A stretch of DNA of 64,000 bases. It comes from Salinicola endophyticus (GTDB lineage: Bacteria; Pseudomonadota; Gammaproteobacteria; Pseudomonadales; Halomonadaceae). Below the pieces are notes generated by a model that saw nothing but the letters and a program-made list of their open reading frames with translations, did no database searches and was not told where the DNA came from. Location of the stretch: positions 471,935 through 535,934 of the forward strand of contig NZ_PZJO01000002.1 in the NCBI RefSeq assembly GCF_003206575.1, in the 5' to 3' direction. Made by a program: the position numbers and the translations under genes. Shown one piece after another: positions 44,607 through 53,748 of the stretch (the stretch's first letter is position 1; each line of letters begins with the position of its first letter).

Positions 44607-46583
44607 ATGCTTAAAAGGTTCCAGCTTGAGTCGAAAAGTCGCTACGAGAAGCTGGTTATTGCTCAACGTTTGTCTGACATGCTTGATAAGTTTCTGGACG
44701 GGCGCATTGCCCCGTTACGCATTGGCGCAGAGCAAGGCGGTATCGCCGATTGGGACGATGTGGTCATTCACCATAACGACGAGCACTGGGAACACCTGCA
44801 GATCAAACGGCAAACTAGCTGCTTCAGTGACAAGCATATAGATAAAGCCGAGTATCTAGCATCTTACAAGCCCCGAAACACCTTGAAAGACATTGGAGCT
44901 GCGACAGAAACTTCCTCTGAGGAAAAGCGCAAGCCTCCTTCTGAGGATAAGTTCGACTCCGAGTTGGAAAAGGTGTTAAAGAGTCTGGCAGTTTGGCAGC
45001 CCTCTGTGCCAGGGGTAAAACCCTCAAAGCGCACCTTTTCGCTGACTCTGCCCGGACCTGAGGTTGCGATCAAAGGTAAGGCCAAAGAAATTATCACAAT
45101 CAACCAGCTGCGCGATGTCTGGAATCTTTGTTGCAAGGATGGTGTTGATACCGATGCGCTCTCCCAGCGCAGGCATAAGCCCACTCAGAATGTCTACACA
45201 TGGCTAACGACATGGTGTGGGTTCAAAGACTGGGATCATGTTGTGGAAAAGATGCAAGTGCTTGAGATCCACTGCATCGGCGATGAAAGCACACTGGAAA
45301 CGAGAGCGATTGATTCGCTCGGCAGGCATTTCAAGGATCCAGCAATTACTTTAAGTGTGTTGCTAGATTATATTTCGGACAGTACGACCGACACCAATGC
45401 TGTGAGTTGCCATACTGCCGTAAAGCATCTTCAAAAGCTGCTCCGAACAGATGTTAAAACTTGGACGCAATACTTGGTTAGTCCTATACCATGCCAAGGC
45501 TGGATAGTCACTGGTACTCACGATTTGGGTAGTACGCCGACCGTGGCTCCTTGCCATCCTGCATCACAAATTGTTACTCATTACTGGGCGGACACCGTTC
45601 CTAACAGGAATCTTCTACTCCATGCTGACTACGTCCGCCCCGTTGCCCAAACCACCTCCCTGATCTCAGCCATCCTTCGACTTGCATTGCATCTGAAAAC
45701 GGGCAGTAATTCCTTGCTTCTTGGTATGCTTGCGTGGCGCCAAGGTGCAAACAATGAATTAGGTAGTACGCTCGGGGTCAAGGAAAACGATATTGACGAC
45801 CTCCCATGGTTTGATAATACCGAGGCACTTTCCTGTGCAATGGGGCGCGAGCTGTTATCGCCCGTCGGTACCAAAGACGAGTCAGATGCGCTTCACAGCG
45901 CGATGGATGCCCTGGTATGGCAACAGCTCCAGTATTGCATCGAAAAAAAGCTGAACGAGATTGCCGACTACGATCTGTCAGCTGCCATGGCAGAAAAGTG
46001 GCAGATCTGGCGAGGCGATTTAGATTCAGATCCGGATGCCCGCCTTCTTTTTTTTGAGCAGATGATGTACCCCCAAACCGAAGGCATAAATACCAAGCAC
46101 GCCTTGCGCATTGGACCCCGCACTGTGGAGCTGATGGAGACCGCGATCGTCATGCTGTTATTGACGTGCGTGGGCCTCGATATCGCCGGCGCTCATTGGC
46201 GTTCGATCCCGACGATTGGCGATGTGCTTAGCATCGCTGTACGCTATTGGTCTGGCGAAGCGTCCGACCATGCCGGGCCCCGGCTATTGAGTGAAGACAG
46301 TCTGCGGCAGGTGTTAGGCCAATCCCCGCCCTGTGTAGTTATCTTGTCAGGCGTTGATGCATCTGCGACAGATCTGCTTGGGGCAGGTATGGCAGAGGAT
46401 TTTGAAGTAGGCCATAGCATGGCAGCCGAACGACAACCCCGCCTACTTGTTACCCGATTCCAGGTTTATAGGCAGCTACGAGCAGGGTCGCTGGTCACAC
46501 TGCAAGCACATTTTCAAAAGCACTGGAACGCTTGGCGTCTGGCTCGCGAAGCGGCAATAGAAGCTTGTGGAAAAGGATACTGA
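44607..46583 (+). CDS. Lamassu-type LmuA / DdmA-like protein, Cap4-type nuclease at N-terminus
   Basis: 658 residues. The first ~120 residues resemble the DUF4297/Cap4 nuclease: YEKLVIAQRLSDML, then IADWDDVVIHH and EHWEHLQIKRQ, giving a D...E-x-Q-x-K pattern of a restriction-like fold. The rest has no motif I can name and would be the part that joins the complex. In Lamassu (ABC-3C, V. cholerae DdmABC) the nuclease is released by the SMC-like partner on phage or plasmid DNA. ATG 44607 has GGGAAG upstream; a TTG at 44592 is rejected. It is the first gene of a three-gene operon. Confidence 0.75.
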   Translation: MLKRFQLESKSRYEKLVIAQRLSDMLDKFLDGRIAPLRIGAEQGGIADWDDVVIHHNDEHWEHLQIKRQTSCFSDKHIDKAEYLASYKPRNTLKDIGAATETSSEEKRKPPSEDKFDSELEKVLKSLAVWQPSVPGVKPSKRTFSLTLPGPEVAIKGKAKEIITINQLRDVWNLCCKDGVDTDALSQRRHKPTQNVYTWLTTWCGFKDWDHVVEKMQVLEIHCIGDESTLETRAIDSLGRHFKDPAITLSVLLDYISDSTTDTNAVSCHTAVKHLQKLLRTDVKTWTQYLVSPIPCQGWIVTGTHDLGSTPTVAPCHPASQIVTHYWADTVPNRNLLLHADYVRPVAQTTSLISAILRLALHLKTGSNSLLLGMLAWRQGANNELGSTLGVKENDIDDLPWFDNTEALSCAMGRELLSPVGTKDESDALHSAMDALVWQQLQYCIEKKLNEIADYDLSAAMAEKWQIWRGDLDSDPDARLLFFEQMMYPQTEGINTKHALRIGPRTVELMETAIVMLLLTCVGLDIAGAHWRSIPTIGDVLSIAVRYWSGEASDHAGPRLLSEDSLRQVLGQSPPCVVILSGVDASATDLLGAGMAEDFEVGHSMAAERQPRLLVTRFQVYRQLRAGSLVTLQAHFQKHWNAWRLAREAAIEACGKGY

Positions 46584-46585
46584 TC

Positions 46586-47173
46586 ATGATGACGCTCCAA
46601 CAATTGGCTGCGGCGATAAGTCAGCGTGCTGAAGGACGATATGAAGTACACGTCGCCAATGCGATGGATTTACCTGGGGTTGAACAAACCTCAGAGATCT
46701 TGCGGCTTAAACGCTCCTGTATAGACAAGGCAGGCTGGCGAACCGTTTTATTGATCGAGCTTCAATCGAGCGCAGTACAAGAGGCCCACCAATGGGCCGC
46801 GGACGTACGTGACGTCTTGCCGGAACCGGAAACCTCCGATTTGTACATGTTTCTTCTGATCAGCGACGTCACAAATGACGCAGCAATGCGCATCGAGACA
46901 GACGACCGATTCTGTCGAAAGATCGTGGCGCGGCAGTCTGAAGATGTGATGGATTTTCTTGACCGCACTTTCCTGGCTGCACTCGATCCACCGGGGAACG
47001 TTGAAACTCTTAGCGATCCTTTGGTATCGGCGTTGAAGTCGCTTTCCGATGATCTCCCATGGACTGTCCCTTATATCAGTGCGTGGAAAACGGAACTTCT
47101 CTCTAATACAAGCGGCGCGGATGTCGTCCGAGCCCTGAGCGATTCGCTGCGCAGCCGCGAGGACCAGCGATGA
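46586..47173 (+). CDS. ABC-3C middle component / LmuC (DdmB)-like protein
   Basis: 195 residues, start ATG 46586 (or 46589), 2 bases after the LmuA-like stop. A small alpha/beta protein with acidic character (VANAMDLPG, LYMFLLISDVTND, DRTFLAALDPPG). It is placed and sized as the middle gene of ABC three-component/Lamassu systems. Its stop overlaps the ATPase start (ATGA). The assignment rests mainly on gene order. Confidence 0.65.
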   Translation: MMTLQQLAAAISQRAEGRYEVHVANAMDLPGVEQTSEILRLKRSCIDKAGWRTVLLIELQSSAVQEAHQWAADVRDVLPEPETSDLYMFLLISDVTNDAAMRIETDDRFCRKIVARQSEDVMDFLDRTFLAALDPPGNVETLSDPLVSALKSLSDDLPWTVPYISAWKTELLSNTSGADVVRALSDSLRSREDQR

Positions 47174-50163
47174 GCAAGTTAGATTCGATCAGCCTGTCGA
47201 ACATGCGCAAGTTCGGGCCAGATGTCACCATTGAGCTGAGTCCAGGAGCAACGATTTTGCTCGCGCCTAATGGGACGGGAAAAACCACAGTCTTTGAAGC
47301 CATCGAATTTGGCCTTACTGGGGAGATCGCCCGCCTGAGCGACGACATTCTGCATGTGATTCGTGATGATCAGGAATTTGCCAAAGTCAGTTTGAATTTT
47401 ACCGGCATTACCGCGACATCCCAGGTGACAGCAGCTGGGGAGGTTAGTCGGCATGGAGATCTGACCGCGCTTTTCCCCGGCATTCCTGAGAAAGACGTCC
47501 CATTCTTGCTTCGGCTGACGCATCTACTTGATCAACGAGAGAATGAGTGGATCGTTAAGGCCGAAGAAAAGGAAGCTGGCTCACAACTCGCCCGACTTCC
47601 GATTGGCCGTGACGGTTCCCGTGCCCGCACGACGCTTGCTGCGGTTCGACGGTCATTGAATGATCAGAAAGCTCGTGAGGAAGAGGTGTTAATTGATTTT
47701 GAGAAAGAACTGAATGAATGGAACCGCCTGATTCAAGAGCGTGATGCCGCTGCCACTGGGGCAGTCGGCGCTCTGCGTCCGCGGGATCAACTTGTCAGGG
47801 CGATCTCTCAAGCCGCGACACAGACGCAGTGCCTCGATCAGATACCAATCGCTTTACTCTCAGAGCCAGTGAGTCAGAACACATTGACTCTCGCCCATTC
47901 CGCTCTCGTCGAAATTTTGCATGCCAAAATCGAGCGTGTGAGAGTGCTGATCACAAATCTAGCTAAGGCAGACGATTTGGTCGAGAACTTCAGTTCCGTT
48001 AGTTCTTGGCTTGAGAAGCTGAATGCCCAGCTCGTTTCAACGAAAAAAACTCGCGATGCACACTCGAAAGTCCAGTCTGAAAGCGCCGCTCTACTACAGG
48101 AGCATCAGGCTAACATCCTTCTCGCGCGGCAAGAACGTATCAGTGTGGGGCAAGAGCTGGAGCGTTTGGTTAATGAAGCCAGCGCCCGACAACAGATAGA
48201 TCATCGCAATGAAGCGTTGGCTGAGGCAGCTAACGCCGTTGGTCTAGCAGAAGATCGTTGCCGGCATCTGCGAGAGCAGTATGAGCGCCATCAGCAGGTT
48301 CGCAACCAACATGCTGAGGTCGACAGTCAGCTTCAATCGCTTGATCAGTCCGAGAAACGGATGCACGAAGGCCAGCGATTGGTCGTCGAATGGGAGGCTA
48401 CCGAAGAACGGTTAAGGGAAAACCGCAGAGAATCAGATCTTCTTGAAGAGGTTCTGGAGCATTCGGGCGCGATTTTAGCTGAAAAGCGCGCGGCACAGGA
48501 GGCTTGTAAGACCTCTGAATCCGCTGCCAAAATTCACTATCAAGCGTTGAGTTCTTCCACTGACGCGATTCGCCAGGCGGTGGCCTCTATTGCAGAGCAT
48601 CTACCGCCAGACCAAGATAGTTGTCCGCTTTGTTTGCAGCCTCATGGCGTAGCAACGCTGCAAGAACGTGTTGCCAAGGCGTTGCAGGCGATAAATCCTA
48701 ATCTCACATCCGCCGAGCAGCAATTGAGAGCTGCTTCAGAGGCGTTGATTGCAAGTGAGGCCGAAGTGGCTTCTGCCCTCGAAGCGGTACAGCATTGCCA
48801 GGCAAAGCGCGGTGAATTGGATGGCAATCGTCAGAACTTAGAGCGACAGATTTTAGAGTTACGGATCGATCCGATTCTGGCTAGTGATTCCGTGCTATTG
48901 GCTAAAGAGTCTCTCAGGGTGCAGTTGGAGGGAATCACAGCGATCCGGCGGAACCTTATAGATCGGCGCTCTTCGCTGCAGCCTCTAATAGCCCCCGAGG
49001 TCCTAGTGCAGTACCAGTATGCTTACGAAGGGGCGGTAAATACGCTCGATCAGACTCGGGTGCAGCATAGCGAAGCCTTGACCCGACTTGATCAAGCAGT
49101 CAAAACGTTATCTGATCTAACGTCCAGCGCTCCACATGCTCGGACTCTCGAAGAGCTGACGATACAAAGAAATCAACTTGACCAGCGAATTAGAAATCTC
49201 AATGGAAAAGTGGATGCTGTTCAGTCAGAGTTGGACGCTCAACAAACTCAGCTGTTGGAATTCAACAGCACTATTCGAAGCACAGAAGGAGAGATCAGGC
49301 AAGCTCAGTCTCAGCTCGCCTCGCTTCGAGCTGACTGGCAAGGGCTTGCACTGACAGGAGATCCGCTCGCTGAGACTGCCCAGGCCAAGGCTAGTGCGTT
49401 GGCCGTAACTTTGTCTGATCTTGAGAACCACCTTGGGGCGTTAGAAATTATCGGCATAGAGATATCCGCTTGGGCCAAACTGAATGAGTCGCAACTGGCA
49501 CAACGGCTTATCGATGCACAGAGACTTGATCGTTCGGAAGAGAGTTTTTTTGCCTATATCAATGACAGAATCGTTGTCTCTCGGCGAAAGCTATCCTATT
49601 TAACCAAGCTGTCAGATGCCATGGGTTCGCTGGATAGCTTCCTCAAGCGGGAGATAGGAAACGTCCAAAAGCATGTCAGCAAGGTTGTTCCGCGCTGGCA
49701 GGCGCTCCTAAAGCGAGTCGTTCGAGAGTCAAGGTTCCACGAAGCAAGCCTCAAGTTTTTCAATGCCTATAACAAGGACCGGGCCGAGGTCTCGGTGCCT
49801 CTGGGCAGTAAGTCGGCGCCGGTACCAGACGTTGCGAGTGAGGCCCAGCTGACGGATCTTCAGTTGACCTTCCTACTTTCAATGGCCCTGAGTCATCAAT
49901 GGTCACCTTGGAAAGCGCTTCTGCTCGACGACCCGACCCAGCACCATGACCTAGTGCACGCGTCTGCTGTTTTTGACGTGCTGCGCGACTATATCGTCGA
50001 TCATGGATTCCAAATCGTCATCGCTACCCACGATGCTTTGCAAGCGCGTTATTTCCTGCGCAAGCTCCAAAATGATGGCATAGACGCGAAAATTTGGAAA
50101 CTCGTGCCGACCGAGCATGGGGTTACCGCAGAGGAAGGGCATTGGAAGCAGCGCATAAGATGA
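47170..50163 (+). CDS. SMC-like ATPase with zinc hook, LmuB/DdmC-like
   Basis: 997 residues. Walker A is APNGTGKTT (32-40). Two long coiled coils flank a zinc hook C485-P-L-C488. Walker B is ALLLDDPTQHHD near residue 916, followed by the H-loop IATHDA. This is the layout of Rad50/SMC-like ATPases and of LmuB/DdmC. With the upstream genes it forms the sensor of a defence operon that would recognise foreign DNA (phage or plasmid) and set off the nuclease. A strong terminator follows 20 bases after the stop. Confidence 0.88.
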   Translation: MSKLDSISLSNMRKFGPDVTIELSPGATILLAPNGTGKTTVFEAIEFGLTGEIARLSDDILHVIRDDQEFAKVSLNFTGITATSQVTAAGEVSRHGDLTALFPGIPEKDVPFLLRLTHLLDQRENEWIVKAEEKEAGSQLARLPIGRDGSRARTTLAAVRRSLNDQKAREEEVLIDFEKELNEWNRLIQERDAAATGAVGALRPRDQLVRAISQAATQTQCLDQIPIALLSEPVSQNTLTLAHSALVEILHAKIERVRVLITNLAKADDLVENFSSVSSWLEKLNAQLVSTKKTRDAHSKVQSESAALLQEHQANILLARQERISVGQELERLVNEASARQQIDHRNEALAEAANAVGLAEDRCRHLREQYERHQQVRNQHAEVDSQLQSLDQSEKRMHEGQRLVVEWEATEERLRENRRESDLLEEVLEHSGAILAEKRAAQEACKTSESAAKIHYQALSSSTDAIRQAVASIAEHLPPDQDSCPLCLQPHGVATLQERVAKALQAINPNLTSAEQQLRAASEALIASEAEVASALEAVQHCQAKRGELDGNRQNLERQILELRIDPILASDSVLLAKESLRVQLEGITAIRRNLIDRRSSLQPLIAPEVLVQYQYAYEGAVNTLDQTRVQHSEALTRLDQAVKTLSDLTSSAPHARTLEELTIQRNQLDQRIRNLNGKVDAVQSELDAQQTQLLEFNSTIRSTEGEIRQAQSQLASLRADWQGLALTGDPLAETAQAKASALAVTLSDLENHLGALEIIGIEISAWAKLNESQLAQRLIDAQRLDRSEESFFAYINDRIVVSRRKLSYLTKLSDAMGSLDSFLKREIGNVQKHVSKVVPRWQALLKRVVRESRFHEASLKFFNAYNKDRAEVSVPLGSKSAPVPDVASEAQLTDLQLTFLLSMALSHQWSPWKALLLDDPTQHHDLVHASAVFDVLRDYIVDHGFQIVIATHDALQARYFLRKLQNDGIDAKIWKLVPTEHGVTAEEGHWKQRIR

Positions 50164-50183
50164 GGTGAATCTTCCCTAGTTTT

Positions 50184-50209
50184 GTAGCCACTTCAAAGTG
50201 GCTACTTTT
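50184..50209 (+). terminator. Terminator of the Lamassu-like operon
   Basis: GTAGCCACTT (50184-50193), loop CA, AAGTGGCTAC (50196-50205), then TTTT. A 10-bp perfect stem 20 bases after the operon stop. Confidence 0.9.
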
Positions 50210-50245
50210 GGCTGAAAGCTGAATTTACCGGGGAGCAGATCTACA

Positions 50246-50430
50246 CCGGCGAGTCCAAACTAGAACGCACTCAGCGGCTAGTCCCGGAGGGGCTACCCTT
50301 TTGCCCTTTCCCTCGTCCGGCCCTTTGGGGTTTCCCTGTCCAAACAACCGGATAACCCCCTTCCCCTTACTCCCCCTTCCCTTCACCCCTTTTGGCCTGG
50401 CCCTTTACCCCTTTCCCACCGAGGGATACT
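50246..50430. repeat. Repeat B, copy 1
   Basis: The first ~100 bases match 55998-56095 with only a few differences. They include an interrupted dyad with outer arms ACTAG/CTAGT and inner arms CGC/GCG (50259-50282). The rest is a pyrimidine-rich tract with repeated CCCTTT-like units. It follows module 2 and lies just past the 3' end of a RES toxin gene on the minus strand. Possible recombination border. Confidence 0.85.
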
Positions 50431-50433
50431 CGC

Positions 50434-51033
50434 TCATGGCTGGCTCACAACATTGACCGCGGTAACCCCCTGGTTCCAGATCATCTCAAGGTGGGAGGAT
50501 TGCACGATCGAGTGAACAGGTCGCGGGCTCATAAGTCCCCAGCACACCGCACCCTGCTGCCTAACGGATGGATACCTCATGCCAGGCATTTTCTGGTCGC
50601 TGGCCGCGGCGCCCAGCGCACGACTGGCGGTATAGTCGTCCGGGGCAAAAATGGGATCGTCCAGCGGTAACTGACAGAGGTCCAGAAGATTGGCTTCAGA
50701 GAACTCGCAGATCAGCTCACGGAACACGAAACGGTCAAAGCCCAGATCAGGGACGTTGTGCCAATAAGCCTCTTGGTGGTGGCGAACTTCGGCGATGGCC
50801 GTATCCAGGCAATCAGCCAGGTACAGCACTCCAAAGCTCCCGCAGCTGAATTGCGAGCCGCTGGTATTGAGGTGGGTGAAGGCCGCGACCGCGTATGTGC
50901 AGCCCGGTATGCCGAATGGAATGTCTGCCCGCTCGATGAGTGCTAGGTCGCCTGCTTCAGCCAGCGGCCGAGGGTTGGTAAGCGCCTGGAGCTGATGCAG
51001 CGCGTCGAACTCTTCCTCGTCGGCCACTTCCAC
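50434..51033 (-). pseudogene. RES-domain toxin, N-terminally truncated (RES-1)
   Basis: About 199 residues remain. The family core is clear (DEEEFDALHQLQALTNPRPL, AVAAFTHLN, GSFGVLYLADCLDTAIAEVRHHQEAYWHN). RES toxins degrade NAD. Two defects are visible: the first ~15-25 residues, with the YR-type start, are replaced by repeat A sequence, and the family segment GSRFSDG reads GSQFSCG, losing the Arg. Translation could still begin at GTG 51033 or 51027, but no ribosome site is present. Its likely partner antitoxin (57251-57649) is 6 kb away. Confidence 0.7.
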
Positions 51034-51110
51034 CTCAGTGGATAAGGGAGGACATCGGGCAGCATGATGACCAGCAGCGCGGAGAGGTTGAGGAACTGAT
51101 GGAGTTTCAT
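51034..51110 (-). pseudogene. Truncated copy of the 205-residue membrane protein gene
   Basis: The opening MKLHQFLNLSALLVIMLPDV is the same as in the gene at 41241-41858, then after about 30 codons the sequence switches to RES-1 DNA in another frame. This marks the joint between repeat A copy 3 and the RES gene. The upstream stem-loop is kept, with one mismatch. Confidence 0.8.
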
Positions 51111-51220
51111 GGTGTGGCTCCTGAAGTGAGGACTCAGGAGATACACCGGCCCCATCGGGGAGGTGTTCCCCTGATGGATAAGGTCCAGAGAACGCCGCAG
51201 CGACGAGGGCTAGATCGCGA

Positions 51221-51445
51221 TCAGTTGAAGAACTTGATCGCTGAGAGGAAACCGACAGCGGCGACCAACATGCCACCGAGACGAATCGTGAGCGTTTGCG
51301 TGATGCGCTGCTCGAAATCCCTCAGGTCTTGCTTGCTGGCGATATCCCGCATGTCATCCTCCAGGGCGTCAATCACATTCCTGGCCTTATCGGCTGGAAC
51401 ATCGATCGCGCGGAGCGCGTCGTAGAGGCTTATCGAGTGCTTCAT
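51221..51445 (-). CDS. Small coiled-coil protein with membrane helix, paralogue
   Basis: 74 residues: SLYDALRAIDVPADKARNVI, a shorter coiled coil (SKQDLRDFEQRITQTL) and a C-terminal membrane helix (RLGGMLVAAVGFLSAI). Same layout as the 86-residue protein at 41953-42213, but only about half the residues agree. Function unknown. It is read away from the defence module. Confidence 0.72.
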   Translation of the reverse strand: MKHSISLYDALRAIDVPADKARNVIDALEDDMRDIASKQDLRDFEQRITQTLTIRLGGMLVAAVGFLSAIKFFN

Positions 51446-51476
51446 GGGAATCTCCTGAATTTAAAGGGAGATTCCC
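51446..51476 (-). promoter_or_regulatory. Stem-loop that hides the ribosome site, copy 3
   Basis: GGGAATCTCC (51446-51455) and GGAGATTCCC (51467-51476), 10-bp perfect stem directly at the start codon, with the GGAG site in one arm. The loop differs from copy 1 while both arms are the same. Confidence 0.65.
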
Positions 51477-52004
51477 CGCCAGGGAGATCTCCCTGGGAGG
51501 GTGAGTTGCATCCAGCTCGCGAGGAGCGCCGTCTTTCGGAATGCGTTACGGCTTCGGGATTGCCCAAGGGCAAAGGGCGTCACTGATGACCGTCAGTCAC
51601 CAGCGGCTTACGAGCTGAGGATAGCTGGAGTGGATGATGAGCTACAAGAGCCCCGGCACTGCCCTGTCCTCGCTGAACACCAGAAGCGGCCTCGAGCTAC
51701 TGCGATAGTCTAAATGGGTGGTACTTGAGAGAACATTAATTTACATTCGTAGAATACAACCGCGAACATAGGATGAGCTGATCTACCCCATGGTCACGGG
51801 TTGACATGTCGATAGGGTGGGTCGCTTTCGACTCGAAACAGACATGGTGGGAACCCTAAGCTCCATTAGTAATATCAAGTAGCTTAGGTGTATTATTGGA
51901 AATATGTCTAATTAGACACACCCACAGATTTTAATAGCATGGACAATTAAGCTTTTGAGCTTAGCCTCATCAATCACCACCCCATATTTTAAAACAGCGA
52001 ACCA

Positions 52005-53678
52005 ATGAAAGCCATTAATTTAAAAGAAGTCAGAATATCCAATTATAGAAGCATCAGAGATGAGCAGATCCTTCTCATTGGTGATGAATCCACCTTTATC
52101 GGGCCAAACAATGCCGGCAAAACTAACGCATTGCGAGCAATATCTATTTTGTTTGGTGGGTATGATAATTTATATGGTTATGATCGAGATGAAGATATAC
52201 CCTTTGACCGCCAGTCAAAGAAGACTTCAATTATAGGAAATTTCGAGATTGCCGAATCGGAAAAATGGTTCTGGGAGTCAATAGATCGACTCCACGAACT
52301 TCAAGGTACAACAAGAGAAACAAATGAAATTTCGCTCTACCTGTATTTTACAGACACTAGCACGCCAGTATATAACTTTTTCACCAACGTTAAACGACCT
52401 CAAGATAAAAAGGCAGATTATAGTAGGATTCTAAGGGGGCTGGTGAATGAATTTGTCTCAAAATTTCAAGTTGTCTATATACCTAGCGAAAAAAGTATAA
52501 GCGATCTCTATAAAACCTTGCTAGCACCAAGGCTTAGTTCAAAAGCTGCGGCCATCCTCAGCAGTGCAATGAAAGAGCTCAATGAAGAATTGGACTCTAT
52601 AAATAAATCTATAAACGAGACTCTTCGAGCATCGAATATCAATAAGGCTAAGGTTCAGATTGAGGTTCCAGGCGGCAGCTTGGAGAATATTATTGGTCAA
52701 TTTAGCCTTGCCGTTACAGATGAAGTAAAAACATCATACTTAAGCAAAGGACGTGGACTACAAGCTGCTATATTCTATGCCAGCCTCCATTGGATCGATG
52801 AACGAATCAAGGAATCTGGTCAGCATCCTGTCTGGCTGATAGAAGAACCGGAAAGTTATATGCACCCTGAGCTAGCCAATAGCAGCAAGGATATGGTTCG
52901 AGACCTATCGAAAAAAAGCATTTCAATTGTAAGTACGCATTCGATGCAGTTTATGCCTAAGACAGCTGAGGGAATTCATGGCTTTAGCATCTCTTCCGGA
53001 AGCACCAGAGTTGATCGATACATGAAGTTTGAGGATGCTTGTAATACTCTCAAGAGATCGCTAGGCATTCGCTTTAGTGATTATTATGGTTTAGCAGATA
53101 GCAACATTTTTGTTGAGGGGAAGTGGGACGTATACATTATCAAGCAGTGCGGAAGAAAAATACAAGAGCTCTCCGGGCATCCTCTTCCTTTACTCCTAGA
53201 TTCTCTTGTTATAGATAAAGAGGGTACTACCGGTTTATCTGGATTCATCAAGGCCGTATACGAGCACGTACGTAAGGAAGTTGCGGCTGTTACATTGCTA
53301 GATGGCGACCCGGCAGGTGTAAAGGCACGTAGGGAATTACAAGGTTTTTTCTCTGGAAGAGGAGAGTTTGTCTCTAATAGAGATTTCGTTTCTGTTAGAA
53401 CGGGGTATGAAATGGAAGGGGTTTTCCCAGATGAATGGATTAAAGAATGTTATTCAGAACATGAAGGCTGGTTCGATGATTGGAGCGTAGATGCAAGTGA
53501 TGCGGTTGAGCCATTCTCTATAAAGGACAGCAAAAAAGAAAACTATGCTAAATATATGTGCTCTAAACTTCATGCGATCGAAGTGGGTGATGATATATCT
53601 AGTGAATTAGAGGAGCGCCTATTTAACCTTTTTTATGTGTTAGAGGATGCTTTGTCCGCGCAAAGTAAGAGGCTATAG
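52005..53678 (+). CDS. OLD-type ATPase-TOPRIM nuclease (module 3)
   Basis: 557 residues, AT-rich. Walker A GPNNAGKT (33-40) after ISNYRSI; Walker B WLIEEPESYMHP near 280; H-loop STHSMQF. The C-terminal TOPRIM part shows NIFVEGKWD (E371) and LLDGDPAG (D433, D435). This is the order of OLD-family nucleases such as GajA of Gabija, but no UvrD-like helicase follows. Instead an FRG-domain gene and a small nuclease-like gene follow on the same strand. It would cut DNA when its ATPase senses infection. Confidence 0.88.
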   Translation: MKAINLKEVRISNYRSIRDEQILLIGDESTFIGPNNAGKTNALRAISILFGGYDNLYGYDRDEDIPFDRQSKKTSIIGNFEIAESEKWFWESIDRLHELQGTTRETNEISLYLYFTDTSTPVYNFFTNVKRPQDKKADYSRILRGLVNEFVSKFQVVYIPSEKSISDLYKTLLAPRLSSKAAAILSSAMKELNEELDSINKSINETLRASNINKAKVQIEVPGGSLENIIGQFSLAVTDEVKTSYLSKGRGLQAAIFYASLHWIDERIKESGQHPVWLIEEPESYMHPELANSSKDMVRDLSKKSISIVSTHSMQFMPKTAEGIHGFSISSGSTRVDRYMKFEDACNTLKRSLGIRFSDYYGLADSNIFVEGKWDVYIIKQCGRKIQELSGHPLPLLLDSLVIDKEGTTGLSGFIKAVYEHVRKEVAAVTLLDGDPAGVKARRELQGFFSGRGEFVSNRDFVSVRTGYEMEGVFPDEWIKECYSEHEGWFDDWSVDASDAVEPFSIKDSKKENYAKYMCSKLHAIEVGDDISSELEERLFNLFYVLEDALSAQSKRL

Positions 53679-53748
53679 CAAATGAATCAAATATCTCCGC
53701 GAAAGCGTCGCACTAATTCATTCGTGTAATGCGCTAGTAAATTCGGAC

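Larger units (their letters stand above)
51040..51840. repeat. Repeat A, copy 3 (complete)
   Basis: It matches 41807-42620 in order: 5' end of the 205-residue gene, stem-loops, coiled-coil gene, palindrome (51479-51496) and leader with GCGATAGTCTAAATGGGTGG. The non-coding leader is about 90 percent the same by eye, while the coiled-coil protein has changed far more. It precedes module 3. Confidence 0.85.

Noticed and set aside
51034-51276. N-terminal extension of the RES-1 frame
   Set aside because: This part is repeat A DNA read in a chance frame; it encodes the start of another gene in a different frame.
41807-51840. Insertion sequences as the cause of the repeats
   Set aside because: No transposase gene or terminal inverted repeats with target duplications were found at repeat A or B.
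52005-53678. Complete Gabija system
   Set aside because: The OLD-type protein fits GajA, but no UvrD/PcrA-like helicase (GajB) follows; the next genes are FRG and PD-(D/E)XK-like.
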